Part shown: positions 54,925-63,995 of the stretch, piece after piece
How the letters are laid out: each line of letters starts with the position of its first letter
How positions within the stretch are numbered: the first letter of the stretch is position 1
Assembly (NCBI GenBank): GCA_947039455.1
Contig: CAMQZB010000001.1
Location: 267,877 to 331,876, forward strand
Length of the DNA stretch: 64,000 nt
Direction of reading: 5' to 3'
Origin: an uncultured Clostridia bacterium
Lineage (GTDB): Bacteria > Bacillota > Clostridia > Christensenellales > CAMQZB01
Program-made: the position numbers and the translations under genes
The notes under the pieces: generated by a model
The model's database searches: none
The model's input: the letters and a program-made list of their open reading frames with translations, nothing else
Told to the model about the DNA's origin: nothing

Positions 54925-55389
54925 CTATTTGTTGCGTTTAACTACTTCTAAAATCATATCACTAAATTGATTTATCTTCTTATCTCCTAATCCTACACAC
55001 ATTTGCAAATTCCTTTCATTATGTGGCATAACTTCAATAATTGAATATATTGTAGCATTATTATAAACCATATACATTTTTTGAATATTGTATTCCGTAG
55101 CTATTTCTTTCTTAATTCAACTAATTGTCCATATAAATCATTATCTCCATACTTTTCAAATGGATTAGCATTGCTAGATTCTGCATTTAATTTTCTTGCC
55201 ATCTTCGTCTTGAAATACTTGAATATCAATTCATCTATCACCAAAATCGTCCGTGAGGATTGGCGCTAGACCTTCAAGTTTTAAATATTCAAACAAAAAA
55301 CGTTCAAAATCCTTTCCTGTAAAGCCATCAATTTCATCAATACTATTTGGGAATTTGTACGCGAATTTATTACTTGAAAACATACTCAT
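54925..55389 (-). pseudogene. Mrr-like nuclease, decayed paralogue
   Basis: From ATG 55389 it reads MSMFSSNKFAYKFPNSIDEI, then FTGKDFERFLFEYLKLEGL, then GDR-stop-IDIQVFQ, where the intact copy at 16901-17677 has Gly (GGA to TGA). After KKIK about 330 bp are deleted. It resumes with LYGQLVELRKEIATEYN and a few shifts, to EVVKRNK. The catalytic Q-x-K is lost. A hepT/mntA pair follows upstream. Confidence 0.85.
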
Positions 55390-55485
55390 TATTAATTTCT
55401 GCTTTGTAATCTAATTTCTATATTACAATATTTTATATACATCACTTGATACATTAAGTATTTTATTGTATATTTTAAAAGGTTG

Positions 55486-55875
55486 TTACTTTTTAAATAC
55501 TTCTATTAAAGAACTTAACTCTTTGTAGTAGATCATGCAAATATCTTCTGCGATGCTACTTGCTAGTTCTTCATCATAAATATGCGTTGCTGCATTTCTT
55601 GAATTTAACATGTTTAACCAAATGTCTTCATATAATAAATACCCTGCGTTAAACCCTTCAGTAAAAACCGCTTTTGGTGATGCGTACACATCAATGCCCT
55701 GTTCAACTAAATACTCTCTCAAAGCTTTCCAACCTAGTTCGAAAGACAATTCAAAACTTTTAATCAACGATTCTTGATATATTATGTTATCTTTATTTTT
55801 TTTATATTTAACTACTCTATCACTTAAATTAACAAGTGCTTTATTTAAATTAGTCATTTTATTTTTCTTTATCAT
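55486..55875 (-). CDS. hepT: HepT-like HEPN RNase toxin, copy 2
   Basis: 129 residues, collinear with copy 1. The R-x4-H-x-Y motif (RNAATHIY) is intact. Differences are scattered (for example TEGFNAGYLLYED for TEAFTAGYLIHED), so it is an older duplication or separate acquisition of the same family, not a recent copy. Overlaps mntA by 17 bases like copy 1. Confidence 0.85.
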   Translation of the reverse strand: MIKKNKMTNLNKALVNLSDRVVKYKKNKDNIIYQESLIKSFELSFELGWKALREYLVEQGIDVYASPKAVFTEGFNAGYLLYEDIWLNMLNSRNAATHIYDEELASSIAEDICMIYYKELSSLIEVFKK

Positions 55876-56167
55876 AAATTATGACTCCGTCTTTTTCTAT
55901 GTCATTTAGCAACTCCACTGAAATTTTTCTTCTATCGATAAATACAACATCAATTTTGTGAAGTGTATTTAATTTATTCTTTAAAGCATACTCAACTCTT
56001 GAAAATTCGATCTCTGCAAGATTACCCCAAATCGCAATATCATAATCACTACGATCATGATTATCACCTCTTGCTCGTGAACCAAACAAAACTACTTTAG
56101 TTATACTATCAATAGTTTCAACATATTTAACAATATTTTCAAGTACTTTGTCGCTCATATTCAACAA
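55859..56167 (-). CDS. mntA: MntA-like nucleotidyltransferase antitoxin, copy 2
   Basis: About 100 residues with GSRARGDNHDRSDYDIAI, the full GSx10DxD motif; this copy has the usual Arg where copy 1 has Met. The start is ambiguous between TTG 56167 or 56164 and ATG 56158. Expected to AMPylate its cognate HepT. Confidence 0.85.
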   Translation of the reverse strand: MLNMSDKVLENIVKYVETIDSITKVVLFGSRARGDNHDRSDYDIAIWGNLAEIEFSRVEYALKNKLNTLHKIDVVFIDRRKISVELLNDIEKDGVIIYDKEK

Positions 56168-56210
56168 CTATTTCCCACTCATTTTAAAATGTTAGCTTAA
56201 TATTTTATCT

Positions 56211-56266
56211 AACTATGATCGACATTATATCATAAAATCACCAATTAATCAATTCAATAATAGTTA
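56211..56266 (-). promoter_or_regulatory. Promoter flanked by inverted repeat, hepT/mntA copy 2
   Basis: TTGATT (56247-56252), 17 bases, TATAAT (56224-56229), enclosed by TAACTATGAT and ATAATAGTTA. One base differs from a perfect repeat. Conservation of promoter and flanking repeat between the two loci supports a regulatory role. Confidence 0.65.
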
Positions 56267-56338
56267 GTAGTTATTTACACCCACAACGTCACCTTGAACA
56301 TTGGTATTGCAGATTGAGTTTTAGTTTTTTTTTATAAT

Positions 56339-57100
56339 TTAAAAAATATCATTTAATAAGTCCATTTTTTTTCTTTGCTTATATTTATGTATTTTATTTA
56401 TTATTATTTTACCAATTACCAGCGCAAAGAAGTAATTCATAATTATGAAAATCATCCACGTCCACATGTTTTGCTCATTATACCATTTATTTGGTTCGTA
56501 CGTGTGTCCGCCAACGGTTATTTCGTAGTCACTCGGTAATTCGTCCATAACGGCTAAATAGTACCTGCTTGCAATGTTATTTCCATCTTCTACATTACCT
56601 GTTACAAATTCACTGCCCAAACTGTCAAATACGTCATAATTTTCTATTGGTCCTGTTCCCCATAAATTCACAAACACGCAAAATTGATCGCCCATATACA
56701 TAGTTCCAATATCCATTGACATCGGGTCTACAACTTTTATTGAACGATAATGTATATTATATAACTCTAATGGAATGGTTATTCCTTGATATACCGTATG
56801 AGGATATGTATACCCCTTTTCATCATAGTATGTCAGATATCTTGAATATCCATTATTATAATTTATGACGCTTGTCATTGCATAATTTCCATTTGTTACA
56901 GAAAGTAGTATTTCTTTTGACGGTCTATAATTTTTCAATAAAGAATCTTCTAAGGTTTCAAATGGCTGATCCCCTGCTGGCGGATAATTTGGACCAACTG
57001 GTGGCATAATGGTTACCGCAAAACTTATTAATATAGACGCCATCATTATTAATAGAAGAATGTTTCGAAAATTTTTCTTCGTATTATTTATATTTTTCAT
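56339..57100 (-). CDS. Membrane-anchored exported protein (paralogue A)
   Basis: 253 residues from ATG 57100, which follows GGAGG; the ATG at 57136 lacks a site. An N-terminal TM near 13-33 and a C-terminal TM near 210-232 with a basic tail enclose an extracellular strand-rich domain. It shares YDSLGSE, VEDG and LPSDYEI motifs and the same topology with the gene upstream (57187), so the two are tandem paralogues. Function unknown. Confidence 0.7.
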   Translation of the reverse strand: MKNINNTKKNFRNILLLIMMASILISFAVTIMPPVGPNYPPAGDQPFETLEDSLLKNYRPSKEILLSVTNGNYAMTSVINYNNGYSRYLTYYDEKGYTYPHTVYQGITIPLELYNIHYRSIKVVDPMSMDIGTMYMGDQFCVFVNLWGTGPIENYDVFDSLGSEFVTGNVEDGNNIASRYYLAVMDELPSDYEITVGGHTYEPNKWYNEQNMWTWMIFIIMNYFFALVIGKIIINKIHKYKQRKKMDLLNDIF

Positions 57101-57186
57101 TCCAGCCTCCATTTTCATGCTAATTTTAATTTTCAATTAACCCTTTCGTTATATCTAATTAAGGATTACCACTGACCAAATTGCTT

Positions 57187-57987
57187 TTAATCTTTTAATG
57201 CAAGCTGTTTTGTAACATACATTGCATATCTGTTAATACAATTACTACTAATCCCAAATATTTCACTTTCGGCTTTGTGCATTTTGTTTAGGAATTTTTT
57301 GCGTTTTCTTCTGTGTAAATATCGTTTTATTTTGTTATAATTAAATATTAACAACACTATTCCAACAATTAACAATACCATTGAATATAATCCAATTACT
57401 GGCAACCAATTTGGTATCCAAGTAGGCAACTCATGTTCTACTCCATTGATATATATTCTATAGTCTTCTGGAATCTCGCTAGGTAATTCCGCATAATATA
57501 TTGCAACATGGTAATCGCCATCTTCTACAACTTTACCTATTATCTCACTACCTATACTATCATATATTTCTATTTCTTCTTTAAAATCTATGTATTTCAC
57601 AACAAGTTGCACGAAATTTCTGTTATCAATGTTCTTGTTATACAAAAATCCTAAATACTTCACTTTATTAGACACAGTTGAAATACTTTTACTCACACTT
57701 ACGCTTCCTGTGTTATAAAGTGGGAAATAACCTAACTCATCTTTATATAGAGTATAGCTCGAGTCACTAGTTATTACAAATACTACGTTTTCATCTTGAA
57801 TTTCAAAAACATAAGAAGGAAAATCACCACCTTTTTCTGTCAATATTGCTTCTTGCGCTGTGTCAAATCGTCTTCCATCATCTTTTGGCATACTTTCTTT
57901 TTTACAAGCTGTTAATGATAATAACAAAGATATTGTTATTACTATAATAAATATTCTTCTCATTATGCTTTTGCCTGAAAATTTCAT
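57187..57987 (-). CDS. Lipoprotein with C-terminal TM (paralogue B)
   Basis: 266 residues from ATG 57987 after TAGGAG. The signal peptide ends in lipobox LTAC. The extracellular domain contains EIYDSIGSEIIGKVVEDGDY and SEIPEDYRIYINGVEHELP, matching paralogue A. A TM near 200-222 and a basic cytoplasmic tail follow. Having both a lipid anchor and a TM helix is unusual. Function unknown. Confidence 0.7.
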   Translation of the reverse strand: MKFSGKSIMRRIFIIVITISLLLSLTACKKESMPKDDGRRFDTAQEAILTEKGGDFPSYVFEIQDENVVFVITSDSSYTLYKDELGYFPLYNTGSVSVSKSISTVSNKVKYLGFLYNKNIDNRNFVQLVVKYIDFKEEIEIYDSIGSEIIGKVVEDGDYHVAIYYAELPSEIPEDYRIYINGVEHELPTWIPNWLPVIGLYSMVLLIVGIVLLIFNYNKIKRYLHRRKRKKFLNKMHKAESEIFGISSNCINRYAMYVTKQLALKD

Positions 57988-58140
57988 CACATTTCTCCTA
58001 CACTTTTGAAACTTATGTTATTATTCACATATTATACCATACGCATCGCTAATAGTCAATTATAGCCCAACTGCAAAGATAATCTGTATTGATTGAATCC
58101 AATCCTTGTTTGTTGTGTTTTCAAAGTGATGGAAGTATTT

Positions 58141-58299
58141 TTAAGGCATATACGCTTCCCAGTTATATCCGTTCATATAAGCATCTTCATTTATCGCGTT
58201 AATTTTCTCGCAAATTGCCCATGGTTTTTGTTTGTCAAAATAAAAGCAAATACTAATGCTATTATCATCATTCTCTATTATTGATACATAATCTTTCAT
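58141..58299 (-). pseudogene. Truncated Imm51-like immunity protein
   Basis: An ATG after TAGGAG reads MKDYVSIIENDDNSISICFY, then FDKQKPWAICEKINAIN, then AYMNGYNWEAY, and ends. The pattern closely resembles Imm51-type immunity proteins of polymorphic toxin systems, which normally continue about 40 residues past NGYNWEA. No toxin gene is nearby. Family assignment is from memory of the motif. Confidence 0.45.
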
Positions 58300-58398
58300 T
58301 TTTTACTCCTACGTTTTATTAATTATTTTATAAATTATAACACAAATTTATGAAGTAGTCAATATAGAAGATGTTTTTTGTGTGAATAAAAAATTCAT

Positions 58399-58883
58399 TT
58401 AATACATGAACTCAATTTCCAACAGCGTCATATACTCATTTTCTTCCTTGATTTCCATGTCGCTAGATTCAAAGTGGGTGGCTTGGATTTGTATTCCTTC
58501 CATGTTGCCTTTCCTTTACACATTATTCTTGCATAGGCATTTCCGTATAATAAAAGAGAGGTCATCATAACCTCTCTAAAACTAAAACTTGTCATTTCAT
58601 TGTTTGGACTTGCGTATAAACAAGCGTACAGCGGATGGTGGGTTGCTTTCTCTTTTGCGTTTCCATTATGAGTAATTAAATGCAACGGCAAACTTGCTAT
58701 GGTGTCGGCTATTAGCCTTACACAGGGATACACCGCCGATGTTTGCATTGCTCTGTCTTCATCAACATGCACTCCACTTGCCACTCCACCCATGTCAGCA
58801 TCCGCCCCCTTGATAAAATCATCAAGTTCGCTAGCTCTATTTTCTCGTGGCTTATCTCATATTCTCTTTCTAAATAGTCTCAT
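58399..58883 (-). pseudogene. Phage portal 5' part joined to a tail-gene 3' end
   Basis: ATG 58883 (GGAGG site) reads MRLFRKRI, meets TGA where copy 1 has Arg, and continues in frame DKPRENRASELDDFIKGADADMGG, then QTSAVYPCVRLIADTIASLPLHL to SFREVMMTSLLLYGNAYARIM. This is the portal N-terminus. Near 58505 the sequence switches to another frame reading EGIQIQATHFESSDME to TLLEIEFMY and stop, which looks like the end of a tail gene. A deletion of several kilobases is implied. Confidence 0.75.
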
Positions 58884-58903
58884 GTTCCTCCTTTTTGGGT
58901 ATA

Positions 58904-58930
58904 GAAAAACCGTCCATAACTGAACGGTCT
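58904..58930 (-). terminator. Terminator after the YcxB-like gene
   Basis: Stem AGACCGT/ACGGTTT with a 10-base loop and T run on the minus strand, directly before the portal ribosome site. Confidence 0.65.
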
Positions 58931-58961
58931 ATAAATTTCCTTATGATTTTAAAAAGATTGT

Positions 58962-59474
58962 TTATTTATATTTCTTAAACTTTTTACCTAGAGTTTCTTT
59001 AAAAATTACGCTAAGCTCTTCAGCAGTGCCAGAAATAAAATCGGCTTTCGGCAGTACATGTGCTTGTGAGCCAGATATGTATATGTAGAAGTTCGCTTTA
59101 TCTTCACTCACTTGATTTATAAATGTAAAATCAGCTTTTGTAGTTCCAATGTAAGAATCGTTGGTTTGCTCAATATAAATATTGTTGGCCTCTATTTTAA
59201 AATAATTTACTGTCTTTCCATTAAGTAAAGGCATCTTTTTGGCAGATAATTTAGTAACGAGTAAACTTAACAAATAAACTAAAGGAATATAACCAACGCC
59301 AAAAACTACACTCATTATTATACCAAAAATTACTTCATCGTAAACAATACTCACAATTCCTATCGTAGTAAACGACAGCGAAATAATTATAAAAATAACC
59401 AATAATTTTCGCAATTGAAACTTCGTTAGAATTTTAAGCACTTTCGCATCGAATAACGTTCTAATTTCTACCAT
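58962..59474 (-). CDS. YcxB-like membrane protein
   Basis: 170 residues. TM helices near 24-46 and 50-75, then a soluble C-terminal domain with NYFKIEANNIYIEQTNDSYIGTT and a final basic tail. This layout matches the YcxB family. The start follows AAAGAGGTG. It lies between a terminase fragment and a portal fragment on the same strand, a position where phages carry extra (moron) genes, and has its own terminator. Confidence 0.65.
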   Translation of the reverse strand: MVEIRTLFDAKVLKILTKFQLRKLLVIFIIISLSFTTIGIVSIVYDEVIFGIIMSVVFGVGYIPLVYLLSLLVTKLSAKKMPLLNGKTVNYFKIEANNIYIEQTNDSYIGTTKADFTFINQVSEDKANFYIYISGSQAHVLPKADFISGTAEELSVIFKETLGKKFKKYK

Positions 59475-59510
59475 AATTCACCTCTTTCTTTTAATCATAC
59501 CACATATCCC

Positions 59511-59634
59511 TCATAAAATCAAGACCCCACGTGTATTATATACGCTGTCCGTGTCCTTATTTCTCAACGACCTATCTAGTGCCATGATTGTGGCTACTGC
59601 TCCGTCGATACGTTCGGTGGATTTTTCTTTGTCA
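59511..59634 (-). pseudogene. Phage terminase large subunit, C-terminal fragment (copy 2)
   Basis: About 40 codons, DKEKSTERIDGAVATIMALD to NTRGVLIL, nearly identical to the end of copy 1 at 27689. The junction with non-phage sequence is near 59634. Confidence 0.8.
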
Positions 59635-59660
59635 TCTGAACAACTGCCATGCTTTAATTT

Positions 59661-59691
59661 AAAAGCCACCTATATTACATAGGTGGCTTTT
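59661..59691 (-). terminator. Terminator of the OpuC-type operon
   Basis: Stem AAAAGCCACCTAT/ATAGGTGGCTTTT, perfect, 5-base loop, 29 bp beyond the operon stop. Confidence 0.92.
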
Positions 59692-59720
59692 AGATACAAT
59701 TTTATTATTTAGACATTTTA

Positions 59721-61400
59721 TCAAATATAGCCATTCTCTAGTAGAAATTCTTTGGCAAGTTCTTCAGGGGTTCTACCGTTCATTTCGATTTCAAAGTTAA
59801 TCAAGCTCATTTGTTTATCGGTTAACTCTCCTGCCATTCTGTTTAACGCATCTGCTATTTCTGGATATTTGTCAAGTACTTCTTGTCTAATTATTGGAAC
59901 GGTATGATAAGCTAAAAAGAACTCTTTATCATCTTCTAGAACAACTAGATCAAATCTGTCTACCTTTGAATCCGTAGTATAAACTATGATACTATCAGTT
60001 TCTTCATTGTCTATCGCTGTGTATTTAAGTCCGCCGTCCATTGGAATAACCTCTTTGAAATCCATATCATAGGCTTTCTTTAGCCCTATCATTCCGTCGT
60101 TTCTAGTGGTAAACTGAAATGATGGAGTAAAACGATAGTTTTGAGATATTTTCGCAAAATCTGAGATTGTTTTAAGATTGAATTGTTCCGCCATATCTTT
60201 TTGTACTGCAACTGCAAAGGTATTATTAAATCCCCAATGGTCTAATACCGCAAGATTGTACTCATCTTTATACATCTGTTGTGTAGTTTTAAAAATATGA
60301 TCAGAAGTAACATTTTCAACTGGTTGTGATAGAACACTTGCATACATACTGGCTGTGTATTCTATTTGTATATCAATTTCTCCTGAGTTAATTGCTTCAA
60401 AAAGAATTAGCGTTCCTCCCATTCCAAGGTTCCTCACTACTTTCAAATCGGTATGAGCTTCAAGCAACTCGCATGCTACGTGACCTAAAAATAACGCTTC
60501 GGCATAATCATTAGAAGAAACTACTATCGTATCTTCACTCTCAGGGAGTGCTTGTATACCCACTGTTCCAATACACACTACTATCGCAAGACCAATTGCA
60601 ATAAATGATCTTTTTCTGTGTTTGCGAAGCTTATCTAAGTCTTCTTTCTTTTCTGGTAATGTTTTATTTGAACGCATACTAATAGGTGTTACGACTTTCT
60701 CAATTTTAGAAAAAATAAAATCCATTAGTAATGCAAGGAAACATGATGGGATAGCACCCGCTAAAATCATATTTGTATTAACCATTTGCACACCAGAATA
60801 AATCATAATACCCAAACCGCCTGCACCTATATATGAAGCTAGGGTCATTAGTCCCACTGAGGTAACAGCAGATATACGAACACCTGCCATAATTACAGGC
60901 AACGCTAGAGGAAACTGAATCCTAAATAGTATTTGAAGCTTTGTCATTCCAATACCCTTAGCTACGTCTAATATCTCCTTATCTATGTTATCTAGTCCTG
61001 TTGCAGTATTTTTCACTATCGGTAATAATGCGTAGAGCATTACCATAATTATTGCAGGTTTTGCACCAATACCAAATAGTGGAATCATAAAACCCAGTAA
61101 AGCCATGCTTGGAATTGCCTGTATCACATTTGCTGCCCCAATTATTGGTTTATTAGATTTTTTGTATCTACTAACTAAAATACCCAATGGAACACCTATC
61201 AATATTGCTACTAAAATAGCAAATACTGAAAGCATGATATGTTCTCCAAGTAACCCTAGAAGTTTCTCGCTATTTTGTGCTATATAGTCGAAAAAGCTTG
61301 TTACGCTAGCATAAAAATCTCTAAAAAATTGTGCTACAGAGTCAAAAAAGCTTGTTACTTCATTTGGAATATCTTTAAAAAATTGAATAAAATTAGTCAT
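59721..61400 (-). CDS. opuCB: OpuC-type permease fused to substrate-binding domain
   Basis: A 559-residue fusion. Residues about 40-240 are the permease with several TM helices and the EAA-like loop (DVAKGIGMTKLQILFRIQFPLALPVIMAGV). After a further TM near 268-288, residues 290-559 are an OpuAC/OpuCC-type solute-binding domain (TIVVSSNDYAEALFLGHV, then LGMGGTLILFEAINSGEIDI). Such fusions import glycine betaine, carnitine or choline as osmoprotectants, with the binding domain outside the cell. It overlaps the ATPase gene by 8 bases. Substrate not certain from sequence. Confidence 0.88.
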   Translation of the reverse strand: MTNFIQFFKDIPNEVTSFFDSVAQFFRDFYASVTSFFDYIAQNSEKLLGLLGEHIMLSVFAILVAILIGVPLGILVSRYKKSNKPIIGAANVIQAIPSMALLGFMIPLFGIGAKPAIIMVMLYALLPIVKNTATGLDNIDKEILDVAKGIGMTKLQILFRIQFPLALPVIMAGVRISAVTSVGLMTLASYIGAGGLGIMIYSGVQMVNTNMILAGAIPSCFLALLMDFIFSKIEKVVTPISMRSNKTLPEKKEDLDKLRKHRKRSFIAIGLAIVVCIGTVGIQALPESEDTIVVSSNDYAEALFLGHVACELLEAHTDLKVVRNLGMGGTLILFEAINSGEIDIQIEYTASMYASVLSQPVENVTSDHIFKTTQQMYKDEYNLAVLDHWGFNNTFAVAVQKDMAEQFNLKTISDFAKISQNYRFTPSFQFTTRNDGMIGLKKAYDMDFKEVIPMDGGLKYTAIDNEETDSIIVYTTDSKVDRFDLVVLEDDKEFFLAYHTVPIIRQEVLDKYPEIADALNRMAGELTDKQMSLINFEIEMNGRTPEELAKEFLLENGYI

Positions 61401-62532
61401 TATCGTTCACCTCATCTACAAGAAATTGTTGGCTTAGGGTAGTTATTAAACTACTTCTAGTAATTAACCCTAACAGTTTTTTGTTTTCATCTACTATTGG
61501 TATAATTGAAACATTTTCTGAGTTGAATACATTCAAAAGATCCAAAATAGAGTCGGTTAGTGACGCAGTTGGATAGTCTTTTCTCATAATAGATGAGATT
61601 GGTGCTTCCCATTTTATTCCATCTCCCTTTTTTAAAATAGATGAGAATAGAATTCCAAGTAATTCACGTTTGGAATCGATTACCATAATGCTATCAACCT
61701 TGCTTGTACGCATTACCTCAACCGCTCGCAATAATGATATATCACCATGGGCTGTGATTGGACTGGCTATCATAATATCCTGTGCTTTAATCATATCTGG
61801 TTGATTCCAAATTCTCTTTTCCCCTACAAATTCTTTTACAAATTCATCTACAGGGTGTTTTAAAATCATTTCAGGTGTATCATACTGCAATATTTTTCCA
61901 TTATTCATTATACAAATTTTATCTGCAATTCTAATAGCCTCGTCCATATCATGTGTTACGAAGACAATGGTTCTATGTAGTTCTGATTGTAGTGTCATAA
62001 GCTCGTCCTGAAGTTGAAGCCTTGTAATTGGGTCAAGCGCAGAAAAAGGTTCGTCCATCAAAATGATTTCCGCATTTATTGCAAAGGCTCTTGCGACACC
62101 AATACGCTGTTGTTGACCTCCAGAAAGCTGAACAGGATATCGGTGCATGAAACTTTCGCCATCTAGCCCTATCATCTTCATAAGCTCCTCTGTACGTGAA
62201 GTTATGACTGACGCATCAAACTTTTCAAGCTTAGGTATTATTTCTATATTTTCCTTCACGGTCATGTGAGGAAAAAGCCCTACCTGCTGAATGACGTAAC
62301 CTATATTACGTCTAAGCTTAATAGGATCTTTGTTTTCAATTTCTTCGTTATTAATATAAATTTTTCCATCTGATTGATCAATCAAACGATTAATCATTTT
62401 TAAGCAAGTGGTTTTACCACACCCAGATGCTCCAATTAAAACAACAATCTTCCCCTTAGGGATTTCTAAGTTGATTTTATCCAAAACTAAATTATTTTTG
62501 TACCGCTTTGTTACATTTACAAATCTTATCAT
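61393..62532 (-). CDS. opuCA: OpuC-type ABC ATPase with tandem CBS domains
   Basis: 379 residues. ATPase motifs: Walker A GASGCGKTT near 34-42, signature LSGGQQQR, Walker B ILMDEPFSALD, H-loop VTHDMDEA. Residues 255-370 carry two CBS motifs (ASPITAHGDISLLRAVEVM and SIMRKDYPTASLTDSILDLL), which in OpuC/OpuA sense ionic strength or bind c-di-AMP. The start follows AAGGAGAGG. First gene of the operon, with a roughly 300-base leader. Confidence 0.92.
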   Translation of the reverse strand: MIRFVNVTKRYKNNLVLDKINLEIPKGKIVVLIGASGCGKTTCLKMINRLIDQSDGKIYINNEEIENKDPIKLRRNIGYVIQQVGLFPHMTVKENIEIIPKLEKFDASVITSRTEELMKMIGLDGESFMHRYPVQLSGGQQQRIGVARAFAINAEIILMDEPFSALDPITRLQLQDELMTLQSELHRTIVFVTHDMDEAIRIADKICIMNNGKILQYDTPEMILKHPVDEFVKEFVGEKRIWNQPDMIKAQDIMIASPITAHGDISLLRAVEVMRTSKVDSIMVIDSKRELLGILFSSILKKGDGIKWEAPISSIMRKDYPTASLTDSILDLLNVFNSENVSIIPIVDENKKLLGLITRSSLITTLSQQFLVDEVNDND

Positions 62533-62840
62533 TTTTACCTCTCCTTGTCTAACAATAGACTAATCTTAAATAAGATAAAAAACTAGTCACAATTATCGAA
62601 CCGTCTCCTTAGTTGAGACCGTGGAAAATCAATTCAAAAGATTCTTGAAAAATATTTTTTTATCAAAAGGATACTCCGATTCAGAACATGAATCCTCAAT
62701 TTTAAGATGAGTTATTGTAGTAGCGAAAGATTCAAAACACTTAATTATTAAAAATTAATATTTTTTATAGCTCAGCGTAATCGTTTTTTATCTTCCCTTA
62801 CATCTACAGTAAGTTTTATCTATTATATTATACCACACAA
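62533..62840 (-). promoter_or_regulatory. Long 5' leader of the OpuC-type operon
   Basis: A TATAAT-like -10 lies near 62829-62834, with a weak -35 (TTCAAA) 17 bases upstream. That puts the transcript start about 290 bases before the ATG. The leader contains a small stem GTCTC/GAGAC near 62605-62625 and repeated TGAATC motifs. I cannot match it to a known riboswitch. The remaining 100 bp up to 62944 show nothing else. Confidence 0.4.
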
Positions 62841-62944
62841 TTGCACCCTTTTGAAAAACTGTTTCAAAATACATGCTATACAGCGGTTTTTAAGCAAACT
62901 TTTTAGTGCATATTAATGGATGATTTATACAATTTATAATAGCT

Positions 62945-63003
62945 GAAAAGTTCAAATAATTTGCACCCACTTTGCACCCACCGAGGGGGAAAATGCGAGG
63001 GTA
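62945..63003. other. attP-like arm fragment, copy 5
   Basis: Only the GGGTGCAAA arm (two motifs) and the following GGGGGAAAATGCGAGGGTAT remain. It is the most distant copy, next to housekeeping genes. Confidence 0.45.
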
Positions 63004-63083
63004 TTAAAAGTTTGCTATCTTTGATATATACTCTTGCTTGTTTGGGCTTGTTGATTTGTCTTATAAAAACATATTTAATAAAT

Positions 63084-63123
63084 AAAAATCCGCCTATGAT
63101 TTTATTAATCAAAGGCGGGTTTT
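63084..63123. terminator. Terminator after the SDR gene
   Basis: Arms AAAATCCGCCTATGATT and AATCAAAGGCGGGTTTT pair with few mismatches, about 105 bp past the SDR stop. Confidence 0.8.
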
Positions 63124-63227
63124 CACTTCAACTTATACATTAGATAGTTATCTATTATATAAGTTGATTATTAAGAATAATGAAAAAATTATGTTATTTG
63201 CCAAAATGTGGCATAGTCATATTTAAT

Positions 63228-63995
63228 TTATAAACAGTTATATCCACCGTCAACAATTAGGTCTGAACCAGTTGCGTATTTACTTGCATCACATACGAAA
63301 TAAATATATGCAGCAAGAATATCTTCTGGATACCCAAGTCTGCTTCCTTCTGGCAATTTTGACAACCAAATTGGGTGCATATCGCCAAGAGCTGCAACTA
63401 AATCCGTTAGCATATATCCTGGGCTAACACAGTTTACTCTAATTCCATATTTTACCCACTCAACAGCCAATGCTTTTGTAAGTTGAATTACACCAGCTTT
63501 AGCAGCACAGTAATTTGCAATTGTTTGTGGAACGTTAACTAGTGACCCTGACATTGAAGCTGTGCTCACGATTGAACCGCCTTTGCCTTGATCTCTCATA
63601 ACTCTTGCAGCGGCTCTTGCTGTTAAGAATGTTCCGTTTAAATCTACGTCTACAACTTTTTTGAAATCTGAAGCTGAGATATCCATTGCTGAATCAAATG
63701 TTGCAATACCTGCGTTGTTAATACAATAATCTATTGTACCAAAATCAACTAAGTAATCAGCCATCATTTTGTTTACACTATCATCACAGGTAATGTTGCA
63801 TTGATATGCTTTTACTAATCTACCAGTTTTATCTGCAATTTCTTTTGCTGTTTGAGTAGCTAGCTCTAAATTCATGTCTACGATCGCTACATCAGCACCG
63901 TGTTCAGCAAATGCTGTAGCTAGTTCTTTACCAATACCTTGTGCAGCACCAGTAATAAATCCTTTTTTACCTTCAATTGAAAAAATGTTCTTCAT
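63228..63995 (-). CDS. SDR-family NAD(P)-dependent oxidoreductase
   Basis: 255 residues, complete. The cofactor motif TGAAQGIGKELA (TGxxxGIG) lies near 15-26, an Asp at the end of strand 2 (AIVDMN) suggests NAD preference, NNAGIA follows, and the catalytic Ser (TASMSGS) with YCAAK near 165-169 complete the active site. The end carries DLIVDGGYNCL. Resembles sugar-alcohol or gluconate-type dehydrogenases of the classical SDR group; substrate unknown. The ATG is at 63995; its ribosome site lies outside the window. Confidence 0.9.
   Translation of the reverse strand: MKNIFSIEGKKGFITGAAQGIGKELATAFAEHGADVAIVDMNLELATQTAKEIADKTGRLVKAYQCNITCDDSVNKMMADYLVDFGTIDYCINNAGIATFDSAMDISASDFKKVVDVDLNGTFLTARAAARVMRDQGKGGSIVSTASMSGSLVNVPQTIANYCAAKAGVIQLTKALAVEWVKYGIRVNCVSPGYMLTDLVAALGDMHPIWLSKLPEGSRLGYPEDILAAYIYFVCDASKYATGSDLIVDGGYNCL

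Noticed and set aside
58093-58284. Plus-strand ORF of 63 codons
   Set aside because: Antisense of the Imm51-like fragment, which has a ribosome site and recognisable motifs.
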